Assembly (NCBI GenBank): GCA_040902655.1
Contig: JBBDWV010000052.1
Coordinates: 7,804-71,803 of the forward strand
Origin: Mycobacteriales bacterium
GTDB lineage: Bacteria; Actinomycetota; Actinomycetes; Mycobacteriales; SCTD01
DNA: 64,000 bases
Direction of reading: 5' to 3'
Part shown: piece after piece, positions 1-7,660 of the stretch
Layout of the letters: the number at the start of each line of letters is the position of its first letter
How positions within the stretch are numbered: position 1 is the first letter of the stretch
Translations under genes and position numbers: made by a program
The notes under the pieces: generated by a model
The model's input: the letters and a program-made list of their open reading frames with translations, nothing else
Told to the model about the DNA's origin: nothing
The model's database searches: none

Positions 1-253
1 CCCAGCGGTGTGCGGCCCAGCGGTGTGCGGCCCAGCGGTGTGCGGCCCAGCGGTGCGCGGCCCAGCGGTGCGCGACGAACTCGTCGGTCGCCCAGCGGTG
101 CGCGGCCCAGCGGTGCGCGGCCCAGATCCGCAGCTGCCACTCGCCGGCGCTGCCGTCGGCGCCGGCCCAGCGGTGCGCCGACCACTCGTCGGCCGCCCAC
201 CGGTGCGCCTGCGGGCTGAGCCCGGCCCAGCGGTGTGCAGCCCACCGGTGTGC
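1..253 (-). repeat. 15-bp tandem repeats coding AAHRW pentapeptides
   Basis: On the + strand the 15-mer cccagcggtgtgcgg repeats head to tail at 1-60, again as a gcg variant around 61-125, and then as scattered single copies to about 253. In the protease frame each unit reads Ala-Ala-His-Arg-Trp. Less regular units between them read like AHRWAG, ADEWSAHRW and ATDEF. The array continues past the window edge, so its full copy number is unknown. Such low-complexity Trp-rich tails occur on some actinobacterial S8 proteases; a cell-wall or surface role is only inference. Confidence 0.9.
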
Positions 254-1660
254 GGCGGGGGACAGCTGTGACCAGCTCTTCGCAGCCGCGGCCCGGTCGC
301 CGTCCATCAGCGCCTGCAGGAACGCGTGCCACGTCTCGACGTCGCCGGCCGGGGGAGCGTCGGCGTCGGCGTCGGCCAGGACCGGTGTCGCAGCGGCCAG
401 GGCGGCGGTGACGTCCAGGCCACCGGCGCCGGCGTCACGGGAGTCGGCCAGGCCGGCAGCGGCGTACGTCGTGCCGGTGACCAGGGTCTTGACCTGGTCG
501 GGGGTCAGCTCCGGGCGCTGCTCGAGCAGCATCGCGGCGACGCCGGCGACGACGGAGGTGGAGAAGCTGGTGCCGGAGCCGCGGAAGTAGGCACCGTCCA
601 CCACGGCGCCCGGGTTGGCGACGTCGACGGCGCTGCCCGTGGCGCGCAGCGAGACCAGCGACTGGCCGGGGGCCACCAGGTCCGGCTTGGCCACACCCTG
701 CGGCGCGGGGCCGCGACCGGAGAACGGGGCGACGACGTCGTCACCCGTCTCGGCGGTGAGCCGCTCGTCGAGCGAGCCGACAGTGAGCAGCCTCGGGTCG
801 ACGCCGGGCGAGGTGATCGACGCCTTGTGTGGGCCGTCGTTGCCGGCCGGTACGACGACGACGATGCCGCGCGCCCACAGCCGGGACAGCGCGACCGTCA
901 GCGGGTCCATCTGGTAGGGCAGCTGGCTGCCGGACGACATCGACAGGTTGACGACGTCGGCGTCCAGCTGGGCGGCCTTCTCCAGACCCCTGAGCACGGT
1001 CACCAGGTCGGTCGCGCCCTCGTCGTCCGTGACGCGGATGTCCAGCACCTCCGCACCGGGAGCGGCTCCGGCGTACCGGCCGTCCGAGGCGGTGCCGTCG
1101 CCGGCGGCTGCACCGGCCACGAAGGTTCCATGCCCGTACGCGTCGCGCGACTCGCCCTCGCTCCAGGTGCCGCTGACGTCGTGGTGGCTGAGCCGCGTCC
1201 CGAAGTCGGTGCTCTGGGCGACGCCGCTGTCGACGATCGCGATCCTGACGCCGGCACCCTCACCGGCCGGCGCGCCCAGGCCGAGAGCTTCGCGGATGGC
1301 GGTGGCATCGCGGGTGGTGCTGGCGACCTTCTTGCCGGCCAGCGTGATGGGCGCGTTCTCCGCGGTCAGGAAGGCCGGGGCGAGCACAGCATCGGCCGGC
1401 AGCTGCGCGGAGACGCCGCCGACGAGCGGCAGCGACCCGCGGACGGTGCCGCCGGCTGCACGGACCGCCTCGGCCACCTGCGCGATGCTGTGCGTCGCCG
1501 ACGTCACCACCACGTCGATCAGGGCAACGCTCCGCGTGCTCGCTGCGGCGGCCGGCGACAGCATGGACACGGCTGTGGACGCGGCAAGCGCGAGAGCCAG
1601 CAGCGGGACGCCGCGGCCCTGGCTGGTGAACGCCCTCGGCGTCCGGCGAGCAGTGTCCAT
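1..1660 (-). CDS. Secreted S8 (subtilisin-like) serine peptidase, 3' end outside window
   Basis: About 553 codons are visible and the frame stays open to base 1, so the C-terminus is missing. The ATG at 1660 has GAGGA six bases upstream. Residues 1-40 look like a Sec signal peptide (hydrophobic LLALALAAST, then an AAA end). The catalytic Asp lies in AIVDSGV (about D144), the His in AYGHGTFVAG (about H177), the oxyanion Asn in PAGNDGP (about N274) and the Ser in GSGTSFSTS (about S365), which departs slightly from the usual GTSMAxP. A short I9-like propeptide may lie between signal and catalytic domain (about 41-120). After about residue 440 the chain becomes Trp/His-rich with repeated AAHRW units. 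It is likely an exported or cell-surface protease; the substrate is unknown. Confidence 0.9.
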   Translation of the reverse strand, partial: MDTARRTPRAFTSQGRGVPLLALALAASTAVSMLSPAAAASTRSVALIDVVVTSATHSIAQVAEAVRAAGGTVRGSLPLVGGVSAQLPADAVLAPAFLTAENAPITLAGKKVASTTRDATAIREALGLGAPAGEGAGVRIAIVDSGVAQSTDFGTRLSHHDVSGTWSEGESRDAYGHGTFVAGAAAGDGTASDGRYAGAAPGAEVLDIRVTDDEGATDLVTVLRGLEKAAQLDADVVNLSMSSGSQLPYQMDPLTVALSRLWARGIVVVVPAGNDGPHKASITSPGVDPRLLTVGSLDERLTAETGDDVVAPFSGRGPAPQGVAKPDLVAPGQSLVSLRATGSAVDVANPGAVVDGAYFRGSGTSFSTSVVAGVAAMLLEQRPELTPDQVKTLVTGTTYAAAGLADSRDAGAGGLDVTAALAAATPVLADADADAPPAGDVETWHAFLQALMDGDRAAAAKSWSQLSPAAHRWAAHRWAGLSPQAHRWAADEWSAHRWAGADGSAGEWQLRIWAAHRWAAHRWATDEFVAHRWAAHRWAAHRWAAHRWAAHRW

Positions 1661-1830
1661 GGAAGTCCTCGAAGTCGTCCGGCCTGCCGGGTGCAGCAGA
1701 GCAGAGATGTACGGAGCGGTGACCCCTTTGACGTCGACCTGCGGGCACCCCGGTCCTGCCACCCGTACGGGTGACGTTCGGTGCCGTGGCCAGGTTCGAG
1801 CTGGCCGGTCTCGCGCACGCGGACAGCACC

Positions 1831-1896
1831 GAGCCCCCCGCCGACCGGGACCGTCCGCCTTCCCCTTGCGGACGGTCCCGGAGCGCCGGGGGGCTC
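1831..1896. terminator. Long GC-rich hairpin in the 599-bp gap
   Basis: GAGCCCCCC (1831-1839) pairs with GGGGGGCTC (1888-1896), and inside it GGGACCGTCCGC (1847-1858) pairs perfectly with GCGGACGGTCCC (1868-1879) around a 9-nt loop. There is no T-run on either side. It lies between the protease start (1660) and the end of the DUF2342 gene (2260), so it may end transcription of the upstream minus-strand gene or act in the protease leader. Confidence 0.55.
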
Positions 1897-1955
1897 CGTG
1901 CTCGGGGACGCTACGAGGCGGCGGGGCGCTGCGTCAACGAGCGTCCCCCACACCC

Positions 1956-2096
1956 TGTGGACAACGCTGTGGACGGGGTGGGGACCCCTGCGCGTGTCCC
2001 TGTGGACCGGTTCCGGTGGATGCTGTGGGTGGCGGCCCGGCGGCTCGGCCCCGACCCCGCTGACCTGCGACGATGATGCCTCACGGCTGTGGAGCA
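1956..2096. promoter_or_regulatory. Cluster of DnaA-box-like TGTGGA motifs
   Basis: TGTGGACAA at 1956-1964 is the exact reverse complement of the actinobacterial DnaA box TTGTCCACA. Near matches follow at 1968-1976 (TGTGGACGG), 2001-2009 (TGTGGACCG) and 2088-2096 (TGTGGAGCA), all in the same orientation. No dnaA, dnaN or other replication gene is nearby, so this is not an obvious oriC. It could titrate DnaA or simply be a dispersed intergenic motif. The rest of the gap (1661-2259) holds no convincing gene. Confidence 0.4.
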
Positions 2097-2124
2097 GAAG
2101 AAGTCGCCGCCGGTCTCGCTGAGT

Positions 2125-2188
2125 TGATCAACGCCGGGTTGGCGCGCATCTCGAGGCACCCGTACAGGAGGAAACACAGCGTTGATCA
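2125..2188. repeat. Palindromic element with TTGATCAACGCCGG core, copy 1
   Basis: TGATCAACGC (2125-2134) is answered by GCGTTGATCA (2179-2188). The left arm extends to TTGATCAACGCCGG, the same core as the longer perfect palindrome at 14030-14099, so the two belong to one dispersed REP-like family. This copy is more decayed, with only about 10 bp of perfect arms. It lies just downstream of the DUF2342 gene on the minus strand. Confidence 0.65.
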
Positions 2189-2259
2189 TGGTACGTGTGG
2201 GGGTGGCCGCAGGGCGTAGCGTCTGCGTCGTGGGCGGCCGGACACACGCTGCGCGTACC

Positions 2260-3735
2260 TCAGCCCGGCTGGTCCCCGCGGCCGGTCGGGCCGCTGTCCT
2301 GCTCGCCGGTCGGGCCGCTGTCCTGCTCGCCGGTCGGGCCGCTGTCCTGCTCGCCGGTCGGGCCGCTGGTCGCGTCCTCGTCCAGGGACCCGTCGAGGTC
2401 CTTGTCGAGGTCCCTCAGCCCGGCGTCCCAGTCGCCCGCGCCGCCGGCGGAGCGGGCCACGAATCCCGCCGGGTCGTCCAGGTCATCGGCCGCGGGGAGC
2501 AGGTCCGGGTGGGCCCAGAGCGCGTCCCGGGCCGCGGTGCCACCCGTCTCGGCCACGGCCGTCCACAGGGCGGCGGCCTCGCGGAGCCGGCGCGGCCGCA
2601 GCTGAAGGCCGACCAGCGTGGCGAAGGTCTGCTCGGCCGGGCCGCCGGAGGCGCGGCGCCGGCGGACCGTCTCGCGCAGGGCGGCGGCCGACGGCAGCTT
2701 GTCGGCGGCGGCCGCGTCCACCACCTGGTCGACCCAGCCCTCGACCAGGGCCAGGGCCGTCTCCAACCGGGCCAGTGCGGCCGACTGGGCAGCGGTGGGT
2801 GCCATCTCGAACAGCCCCTCGCCCATGGCGCGCTGCATCGATTCCGGGTCGGAGGGGTCGATGGAGCCGACCGCCCGCTCGATCGCCGACGGGTCGACCT
2901 CGATCCCGCGCGCGTAGGCATCGACGGCGTCGAACAGGTGGGCCTTGAGCCACGGCACCGACGCGAACAACCGCTGGTGCGCCAGCTCGCGCAGGCAGAG
3001 GTAGAGCCGTACCTCGTCAGCGGGGACCTGGAGGCCGCCCCCGAAGGCCGCGAGGTTTGCCGGCAGCAGGGCCGGGCGGCCGGGCGCGGACAGCGGCAGG
3101 CCCACCTCGCTGGCCGAGAGCACCTCCGCGGCCAGCGCGCCGAGCGCCTGCCCGACCTGCGCGCCGAAGACGAAGCCGCCGACCTGGTCCATGACCCCGC
3201 GCAGCGGCCCGAGACCGGCACCGCCGCCCAGGCCGCCGAGCATCCCGGCGAGCTCCGGCGGCAGGCCCTCGCCGAGCGAACCACCCAGGCCCTGCTCGAG
3301 CGCCTTACCCATGGCCGCGACCACGCGGCCGGCGACCGGGTCGACCAGCGCACGCCAGGACGGCAGCGTCGACTCCACCCAGCCCGTACGCGTCCAGGCC
3401 TGTGGCTCGGCGCCGCCCGCCGGCAGGGTCGTGACCGGGTCCAGCCACAGGTCGGCCAGCCGGCACGCCTCGGCGATCTCGCGGTGCTCGGCCGCCGTGA
3501 CCGGCCGGTCGTCGGCCCGGCTGGCGCCGGTGGCGACCTCCGTGGCGAGGTCCCAGTTGACCGGCCCGCCGGTCCAGCTCATGAGCCGCTGCATCTGGGC
3601 GAACACCGCGCCGATGTCGCCCCCGAACGGCCCGCTTGCGCCCCCGAACATCGCCGACAGACCGAAGGGGTCGTTGCCGTCCCCGGGCTCCTCGGCGGGG
3701 TCGGACGGTCCGAAGCCAAAGGGCGGCCGGGTCAT
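2260..3735 (-). CDS. Zincin_2 / DUF2342 family protein (F420-biosynthesis-associated putative metalloprotease)
   Basis: 491 residues, ATG at 3735. The Gly/Phe-rich N-terminus, the MSWTGGPVNWDLA segment (about 52-64) and the RELAHQRLF motif are typical of the actinobacterial DUF2342/zincin_2 family. That family is annotated as a zinc-dependent hydrolase and often co-occurs with F420 genes. The motif is ExxH-like rather than a classical HExxH, so protease activity is family-level inference. No signal peptide, so cytoplasmic. The last ~45 residues are an acidic tail ending in four GPTGEQDS-type repeats. It diverges from the SDR gene starting at 3795, sharing a 59-bp promoter region. Confidence 0.85.
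   Translation of the reverse strand: MTRPPFGFGPSDPAEEPGDGNDPFGLSAMFGGASGPFGGDIGAVFAQMQRLMSWTGGPVNWDLATEVATGASRADDRPVTAAEHREIAEACRLADLWLDPVTTLPAGGAEPQAWTRTGWVESTLPSWRALVDPVAGRVVAAMGKALEQGLGGSLGEGLPPELAGMLGGLGGGAGLGPLRGVMDQVGGFVFGAQVGQALGALAAEVLSASEVGLPLSAPGRPALLPANLAAFGGGLQVPADEVRLYLCLRELAHQRLFASVPWLKAHLFDAVDAYARGIEVDPSAIERAVGSIDPSDPESMQRAMGEGLFEMAPTAAQSAALARLETALALVEGWVDQVVDAAAADKLPSAAALRETVRRRRASGGPAEQTFATLVGLQLRPRRLREAAALWTAVAETGGTAARDALWAHPDLLPAADDLDDPAGFVARSAGGAGDWDAGLRDLDKDLDGSLDEDATSGPTGEQDSGPTGEQDSGPTGEQDSGPTGRGDQPG
2281..2369. repeat. 24-bp tandem repeat inside the DUF2342 C-terminus
   Basis: Three identical 24-bp units (2281-2304, 2305-2328, 2329-2352) and a 17-bp partial fourth code GPTGEQDS octapeptides. 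Identity at the DNA level points to recent slippage or unequal crossing over, so copy number is likely to vary between strains. Confidence 0.9.
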
Positions 3736-3794
3736 CGGTCGGCGCTCGTCTGCATGTGGTTCACGCTACGCCCGGTGCGGCCGCCGGAGCTGTC

Positions 3795-4865
3795 GTGGTG
3801 ATCCGCCGTCGGCGGGTGCCGTACCCCGCTGCGGTAGCGGTCACCGGCGCCGGACTCGGGCTGGGGCGGGCTCTCGTCGAGCGGCTCATGGCCCGGCCGG
3901 ACGTGCCGCTGGTGGTCGGTCTGGATGTCGTGCCCGCGGCGGTCGCCGGTGTCGAGTGGCGAGCCGGCGACCTGCGGGCGCCGGGATTGGCGGGCTCTCT
4001 GACCGGAATCGGCACCGTGGTGCACCTGGGCATGTCCTACGACATCGCTGCCCCCGCCGGTCCTCGCCGTGAGCACACCGTCCGCGGCACCGCTGCGCTG
4101 CTCGAGGCGGCCCGCGAGGCCGGCGTGCTGCGCGTGGTGCTGGTGACCTCCGTCGACGTCCATGCCGCACCGCCCGGCGGCGGGCTGCCACTGTCGGAGG
4201 ACCTGCCGCTGCGGGCACATCCGGACAGCGCGCTGACCGGCGACCTGCTCGAGGTCGAGCGGCTCGCGGACCACGCGACCCGCACCGGGCTGGAGGTCGT
4301 CGTCCTGCGGCCGGCCCCGCTGGTCGCTGGGCCGCTCGGGCCGGCCTACGACGGCGCGCTGCTGCACTCGCTCGCCGGCCCCCGGCTGCTGGCGGTGCGG
4401 GGGGTCGAGCCCGTGTGGCAGGTGTGCCACAGCGAGGACCTGCTGTCCGCTCTCGAGCTCGCTGCGACCGGTGCCGTGGGCGGAGCCGCCGTGGTGGCCA
4501 GTGCCGGGTGGTTGACGCAGCGCGAGGTCGAGCAGCTGTCGGGACAGCGCCGCCTCGAGCTGCCCGCGTCGGTCGCCCTTTCCACCGCCGAGCGCCTGCA
4601 CCGGGCCGGCCTGACCCCCGGCACGCCCGCCGAGCTGGACCGGCTGCTGTCGCCCCTGGTCGTCGAGCCGCAGCGGCTCACTGCTGCTGGCTGGACCCCT
4701 GCCTGGACGGCGGCCGACGCGATCGCCGCGCACCTGGCGGGCCGAGCCGCGCCGACGGCCCGGCCCGGTGTCTACACCGCCGCGGGTACCGCCGCCGGCG
4801 CCACCGTCGCCCTGATGGGCACCGCCGCGCTGGTCCGCCGGGCACGCCGCCGCCGGCGGAGCTGA
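3795..4865 (+). CDS. NAD-dependent epimerase/dehydratase (SDR), C-terminal membrane anchor
   Basis: About 356 residues. The start is GTG at 3795 or 3798, with GGAG at 3785-3788. The reading frame is open further upstream but overlaps the divergent gene, so the internal GTG is preferred. The N-terminal TGAGLGLG fits the TGxxGxxG nucleotide-binding loop of extended SDR/epimerases, and VVLVTSVDVH marks strand beta-5. The last 35 residues form a hydrophobic segment (AAGATVALMGTAALV) followed by RRARRRRRS, which suggests anchoring at the inner face of the membrane. The substrate is unknown. It precedes moaE by 64 bp in the same direction. Confidence 0.8.
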   Translation: MVIRRRRVPYPAAVAVTGAGLGLGRALVERLMARPDVPLVVGLDVVPAAVAGVEWRAGDLRAPGLAGSLTGIGTVVHLGMSYDIAAPAGPRREHTVRGTAALLEAAREAGVLRVVLVTSVDVHAAPPGGGLPLSEDLPLRAHPDSALTGDLLEVERLADHATRTGLEVVVLRPAPLVAGPLGPAYDGALLHSLAGPRLLAVRGVEPVWQVCHSEDLLSALELAATGAVGGAAVVASAGWLTQREVEQLSGQRRLELPASVALSTAERLHRAGLTPGTPAELDRLLSPLVVEPQRLTAAGWTPAWTAADAIAAHLAGRAAPTARPGVYTAAGTAAGATVALMGTAALVRRARRRRRS

Positions 4866-4929
4866 CGCGCCCACCTTTCCCGTCGTACGCAGGACACCCA
4901 CCGGCGCGACCTCGTCGTACCGTGCCGGC

Positions 4930-5352
4930 ATGCACGTGATCCGCCTGCTCGCGCTGCGCGAGACGCCGCTGGACGTCGACGAGGTGCTGGCCGCCGTCGA
5001 GGACCCGCGGGCCGGCGGCGTGGTGTCGTTCACCGGGCTGGTGCGCGACCACGACGGCGGGCGGGGCGTGCGCGAGCTCGAGTACACCGCGCATCCGGAC
5101 GCGGGGGCGGCGCTGCGCCGGGTCGCGGAGGCGGTGGCGGCGGACCTGCCGGTGCACGGGCTGGCGGCGACGCACCGCACCGGGCTGCTCCGGGTCGGTG
5201 ACGTGGCCGTGGTGGTGGCGGCGTCCGCTGCGCACCGCGGCCAGGCGTTCGAAGCCGCCCGGCGGCTGATCGACGACCTGAAGGGCTCGGTGCCCATCTG
5301 GAAGCGGCAGGTCTTCGACGACGGCGACGAGGAGTGGGTCGGCACGCCCTGA
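4930..5352 (+). CDS. moaE: Molybdopterin synthase catalytic subunit MoaE
   Basis: 140 residues, the usual MoaE length. The family signatures are present: GGVVSFTGLVRDHDGG near the N-terminus, HRTGLLRVGDVAVVV in the middle, HRGQAFEAARRLID, and LKGSVPIWKRQVF near the end. The last corresponds to the conserved K-x-x-x-P-I-W-K active-site region, with RQ where many homologues have KE. With MoaD it puts the dithiolene sulfurs into precursor Z to make molybdopterin. No moaD or other cofactor gene lies beside it. The ATG at 4930 has no strong ribosome-binding site, and the GTACCGT upstream could be a -10 for a short leader. Confidence 0.93.
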   Translation: MHVIRLLALRETPLDVDEVLAAVEDPRAGGVVSFTGLVRDHDGGRGVRELEYTAHPDAGAALRRVAEAVAADLPVHGLAATHRTGLLRVGDVAVVVAASAAHRGQAFEAARRLIDDLKGSVPIWKRQVFDDGDEEWVGTP

Positions 5353-5520
5353 CCCGGCCCCCGCGTCCTCGTGCGGATCGGCACACCTTGATGCGGCCCC
5401 CCCGTCTCCGGGCGGATCCTCGGCTGAAGCTGCGATGCTGTGCAGCGGCCTGGTCACAGACGGTGGCTGCCTGGTCATGAGCGCGGTGTGCCGGTGCGGA
5501 GAGGTGTGTGCTGTCGGGAG

Positions 5521-5569
5521 GTGTGCAGCACAGGTCAACAATCTGAAAAAGTTGACCTGTCCTGCACAC
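5521..5569. repeat. 19-bp-arm hairpin with A-rich loop
   Basis: GTGTGCAG (5521-5528) pairs with CTGCACAC (5562-5569). After one mismatch, ACAGGTCAAC (5530-5539) pairs with GTTGACCTGT (5551-5560) around an 11-nt loop ending in AAAAA. It stands in a 443-bp gap (5353-5795) between moaE and a small membrane protein, which otherwise shows no gene. It may be a transcription terminator or a palindromic repeat of the kind seen at 14030 and 24901. Confidence 0.7.
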
Positions 5570-5605
5570 CCGCTGTGCGGCACATGTCGACGCGTGGCTG
5601 GTCCC

Positions 5606-5649
5606 CGTGCCCGCGGCAGCCCGGCTCCGTGCCCGCGGCAGCCCGGCTC
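5606..5649. repeat. 22-bp direct repeat, two copies
   Basis: The unit starting CGTGCCCGCGGCAGCC is present at 5606-5627 and exactly repeated at 5628-5649. It is non-coding and downstream of the hairpin at 5521-5569. No function is evident. Confidence 0.85.
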
Positions 5650-5783
5650 CGCCCCGCAGCCCCACGTGCGCACCCCCCGCACGTCCTTGCCCGACCGATC
5701 TCGGTGCCGCGCCTGAATCGGGCGCTGCTGGCCCGAGAACGCCGGCAGCGGGTCGGGCGCCGAGAGCGTGGCCGGACCCGGCC

Positions 5784-5789
5784 TACTCT
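5784..5789 (+). promoter_or_regulatory. -10 box (TACTCT) of a probable leaderless transcript
   Basis: TACTCT ends six bases before the ATG at 5796, the spacing expected if transcription starts at the start codon. No ribosome-binding site is seen for this gene. Confidence 0.45.
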
Positions 5790-5795
5790 CGGCGG

Positions 5796-5978
5796 ATGTC
5801 GGATTGGCTGCTCTGGTTGCTCCCCGTTCCGCTGGCGACGGCCGGCGCGATCGCCTGGGCCACGTGGAGCGGGCGCAGCCGAGGGCCGCGGGACACGGTG
5901 GACGGAATCGCGGAGTACGAACGGTTCCGCGCGGCGCTGGGCCGGCCGCCGCGGGACGAGCGCTCTGGCGGAGCGTGA
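5796..5978 (+). CDS. Small single-pass membrane protein, unknown function
   Basis: 60 residues. It begins MSDWLLWLLPVPLATAGAIA, one N-terminal transmembrane helix, followed by a short cytoplasmic part with DTVDGIAEYERFRAALGR. I recognise it only as the small conserved protein often found near the PDZ-Lon gene in actinobacteria. The frame is open upstream, but the internal ATG at 5796 is preferred because the upstream part is low-complexity Pro/Arg sequence and a -10-like TACTCT precedes the ATG. Confidence 0.6.
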   Translation: MSDWLLWLLPVPLATAGAIAWATWSGRSRGPRDTVDGIAEYERFRAALGRPPRDERSGGA

Positions 5979-6070
5979 CCCGACCGGCCGCTCAAGTCAC
6001 GACCGCCTGCGTGCCGACAGGTGAGGGGACCGGCGGACGTCCAGGTCCCGCCAGAGCGAGAGGCCCCGCC

Positions 6071-6475
6071 GTGGAGCATGTCGTCTTCTTTCCCGCCCCG
6101 GACGACTCCCCGGCCTTCCGCCGGGTCGCCGACCTCGAGGAGGCGGTCCGGCTCGTGGAGCATCTGCGCAACGTGGAGGGCATCTCCAGCGTCAGCGTGC
6201 ACGCGCTGACCGAGGTGCCGCTGGCCTTCCGCGCCTACTACAAGGTCGAGGTGCCGGTCGGGGCGCTCGTGCAGGCGCAGCCGGTCGTCGAGCCGCCGCC
6301 GGTCGACCTCGACCCCGTGCCGCTGGCGGTCGAGCCGGCCGCTGAGCCGTTCACCGCGATTCACGGGGTCCCGCCGCTGGCCCTCGTCGAGGACGAGCCG
6401 GCCGAGCAGCCGGTGCTCGTCTCCAGCAACGGCCATGCCAAGGAAGGCCCGGCCAGCCTGGGCTTCTTCGCCTGA
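6071..6475 (+). CDS. Conserved actinobacterial protein, unknown function
   Basis: 134 residues from GTG at 6071, with GAGAGG about seven bases upstream. The first ~65 residues are a compact domain (VVFFPAPDDSPAFRRVADLE, then HALTEVPLAFRAYYKVEV). The rest is a Pro/Glu/Val-rich linker ending in SLGFFA, probably disordered. It has no signal peptide or membrane helix. It lies 33 bp upstream of the PDZ-Lon gene in the same direction. I do not recognise the fold. Confidence 0.7.
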   Translation: MEHVVFFPAPDDSPAFRRVADLEEAVRLVEHLRNVEGISSVSVHALTEVPLAFRAYYKVEVPVGALVQAQPVVEPPPVDLDPVPLAVEPAAEPFTAIHGVPPLALVEDEPAEQPVLVSSNGHAKEGPASLGFFA

Positions 6476-6496
6476 GCGCACTGACCCCCGGCCATC

Positions 6497-6502
6497 TAGG
6501 CT
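6497..6502 (+). promoter_or_regulatory. -10 box (TAGGCT) for the PDZ-Lon gene
   Basis: TAGGCT ends six bases before the GTG at 6509. There is no Shine-Dalgarno sequence, so the mRNA is probably leaderless and the gene has its own promoter despite the short gap from the gene before. Confidence 0.6.
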
Positions 6503-6508
6503 GACGGC

Positions 6509-7546
6509 GTGTCCCGGCGAGCACTGTCCCTCCTGCTCGCCTGCCTGCTGGCGCTCGGGCTCAGCCTGACGGCCGCCGTGGCGCGGGTGCCCTACGTCGC
6601 GCTCGGCCCCGGCCCGACGTACAACACCCTCGGCGAGGTCGAGGGCACCCCGGTGCTGAGCGTGGAGGGGCGGCGCTCCTTCCCCGCCGACGGTCACCTG
6701 GATCTGACGACCGTCGGGGTGCAGCCGCAGCTCACCCTGGCGCAGGCGCTGCGCGGCTGGTTCGCCCGCGACCTGGCAGTCGTCCCGCGCGAGATCGTCT
6801 TCCCGGCCGGTCGCAGCAACGAGCAGATCGACGAGGAGAACGCCGCCGCGATGAAGGCGTCGCAGGGTGACGCCGTCCGCGCCGCGGCAAGGCAGCTGGG
6901 CCTGTCGGTCGCCCGGGTCGAGGTCGACGACCTGGCGCCGGACTCGCCCGCCCGCGGCCGGCTGCAGGTCGGCGACATCCTCACCGCCGTCGACGGGACG
7001 AAGGTGCGCGACGCCGCCGAGCTGCGGGCTCTCATCAGCGAGCGGCAGCCCGGCACCGCCGTGCGCGTCGCCTACACCCGCGAGGGTCGCGCCGACGAGA
7101 CCGAGATCGTCACGCGTACGGCGGGGGAGGAGGGCGCGCGGCGCGCCGTCATCGGCGTCGTCACGAAGGAGACGCCGATCGACGTGCCCTTCGACGTGAC
7201 GATCGCCCTCGCCGACGTCGGCGGGCCGAGCGCCGGGCTGATGTTCACCCTCGGCATCCTCGAGAAGCTCGGGCCGGAGTCCCTCACCGGCGGCCGGTAC
7301 ATCGCCGGCACCGGCGAGATCGCCGCCGACGGCAGCGTCGGTCCGATCGGTGGCATCTCCCAGAAGCTCATCGCCGCGCGCCGCCAGGGGGCGGAGGTCT
7401 TCCTGGTTCCCGCGGCCAACTGCGCCGAGGCGGTGGGCAACCCGCCGGCCGGGCTGACGCTGGTGAAGGTCGGCACCCTGGCGCAGGCGCTGACGGGTCT
7501 CGAGGCGGTACGCCGGGGCACCGCGCCCGTGACCTGCGCAGCCTGA
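6509..7546 (+). CDS. PDZ-domain Lon-type (S16) serine protease, YlbL family
   Basis: 345 residues, GTG start at 6509 fixed by the TAGGCT box. An N-terminal hydrophobic helix (LSLLLACLLALGLSLTAAVA) anchors the protein outside the membrane. A PDZ domain occupies about 125-205 (SPARGRLQVGDILTAVDG). The C-terminal domain is Lon-like with the Ser/Lys dyad: S241 in GGPSAGLMFTLG and K286 in GGISQKLIAARRQGA. YlbL-type proteins degrade or process extracytoplasmic substrates, and in Bacillus the homologue acts in cell-division checkpoint recovery. That role here is only by analogy. Confidence 0.92.
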   Translation: MSRRALSLLLACLLALGLSLTAAVARVPYVALGPGPTYNTLGEVEGTPVLSVEGRRSFPADGHLDLTTVGVQPQLTLAQALRGWFARDLAVVPREIVFPAGRSNEQIDEENAAAMKASQGDAVRAAARQLGLSVARVEVDDLAPDSPARGRLQVGDILTAVDGTKVRDAAELRALISERQPGTAVRVAYTREGRADETEIVTRTAGEEGARRAVIGVVTKETPIDVPFDVTIALADVGGPSAGLMFTLGILEKLGPESLTGGRYIAGTGEIAADGSVGPIGGISQKLIAARRQGAEVFLVPAANCAEAVGNPPAGLTLVKVGTLAQALTGLEAVRRGTAPVTCAA

Positions 7547-7647
7547 CGCCTTCCTGGCGTCCTGAAAAGGGGGCACGCCCGCCGCGCGTGGGCTAGGACG
7601 CTACGGGTCCAGGCGTCCGGGGAGGACGCCGCAGGCCGGCGCGTCCC

Positions 7648-7653
7648 TAGACT
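7648..7653 (+). promoter_or_regulatory. -10 box (TAGACT) for the histidine kinase
   Basis: TAGACT ends seven bases before the ATG at 7661, and no ribosome-binding site is present. A leaderless transcript is likely. Confidence 0.6.
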
Positions 7654-7660
7654 CCGGCTT

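Noticed and set aside
1-125. CRISPR array
   Set aside because: The 15-bp units are directly abutting and in frame (AAHRW), with no spacers.
326-1774. Long plus-strand open frame over the protease gene
   Set aside because: It is antisense to a protein with signal peptide, full catalytic triad and repeat tail; high GC keeps the opposite strand open.
1956-2096. oriC
   Set aside because: Only a few boxes, no AT-rich part and no dnaA, dnaN, recF or gyrase genes nearby.
2281-2369. CRISPR or regulatory repeat
   Set aside because: 24-bp units without spacers coding a regular octapeptide in the DUF2342 tail.
2182-3801. Large plus-strand open frame opposite the DUF2342 gene
   Set aside because: Arg/Gly/Gln-rich shadow composition with no family; the minus strand carries the conserved protein.
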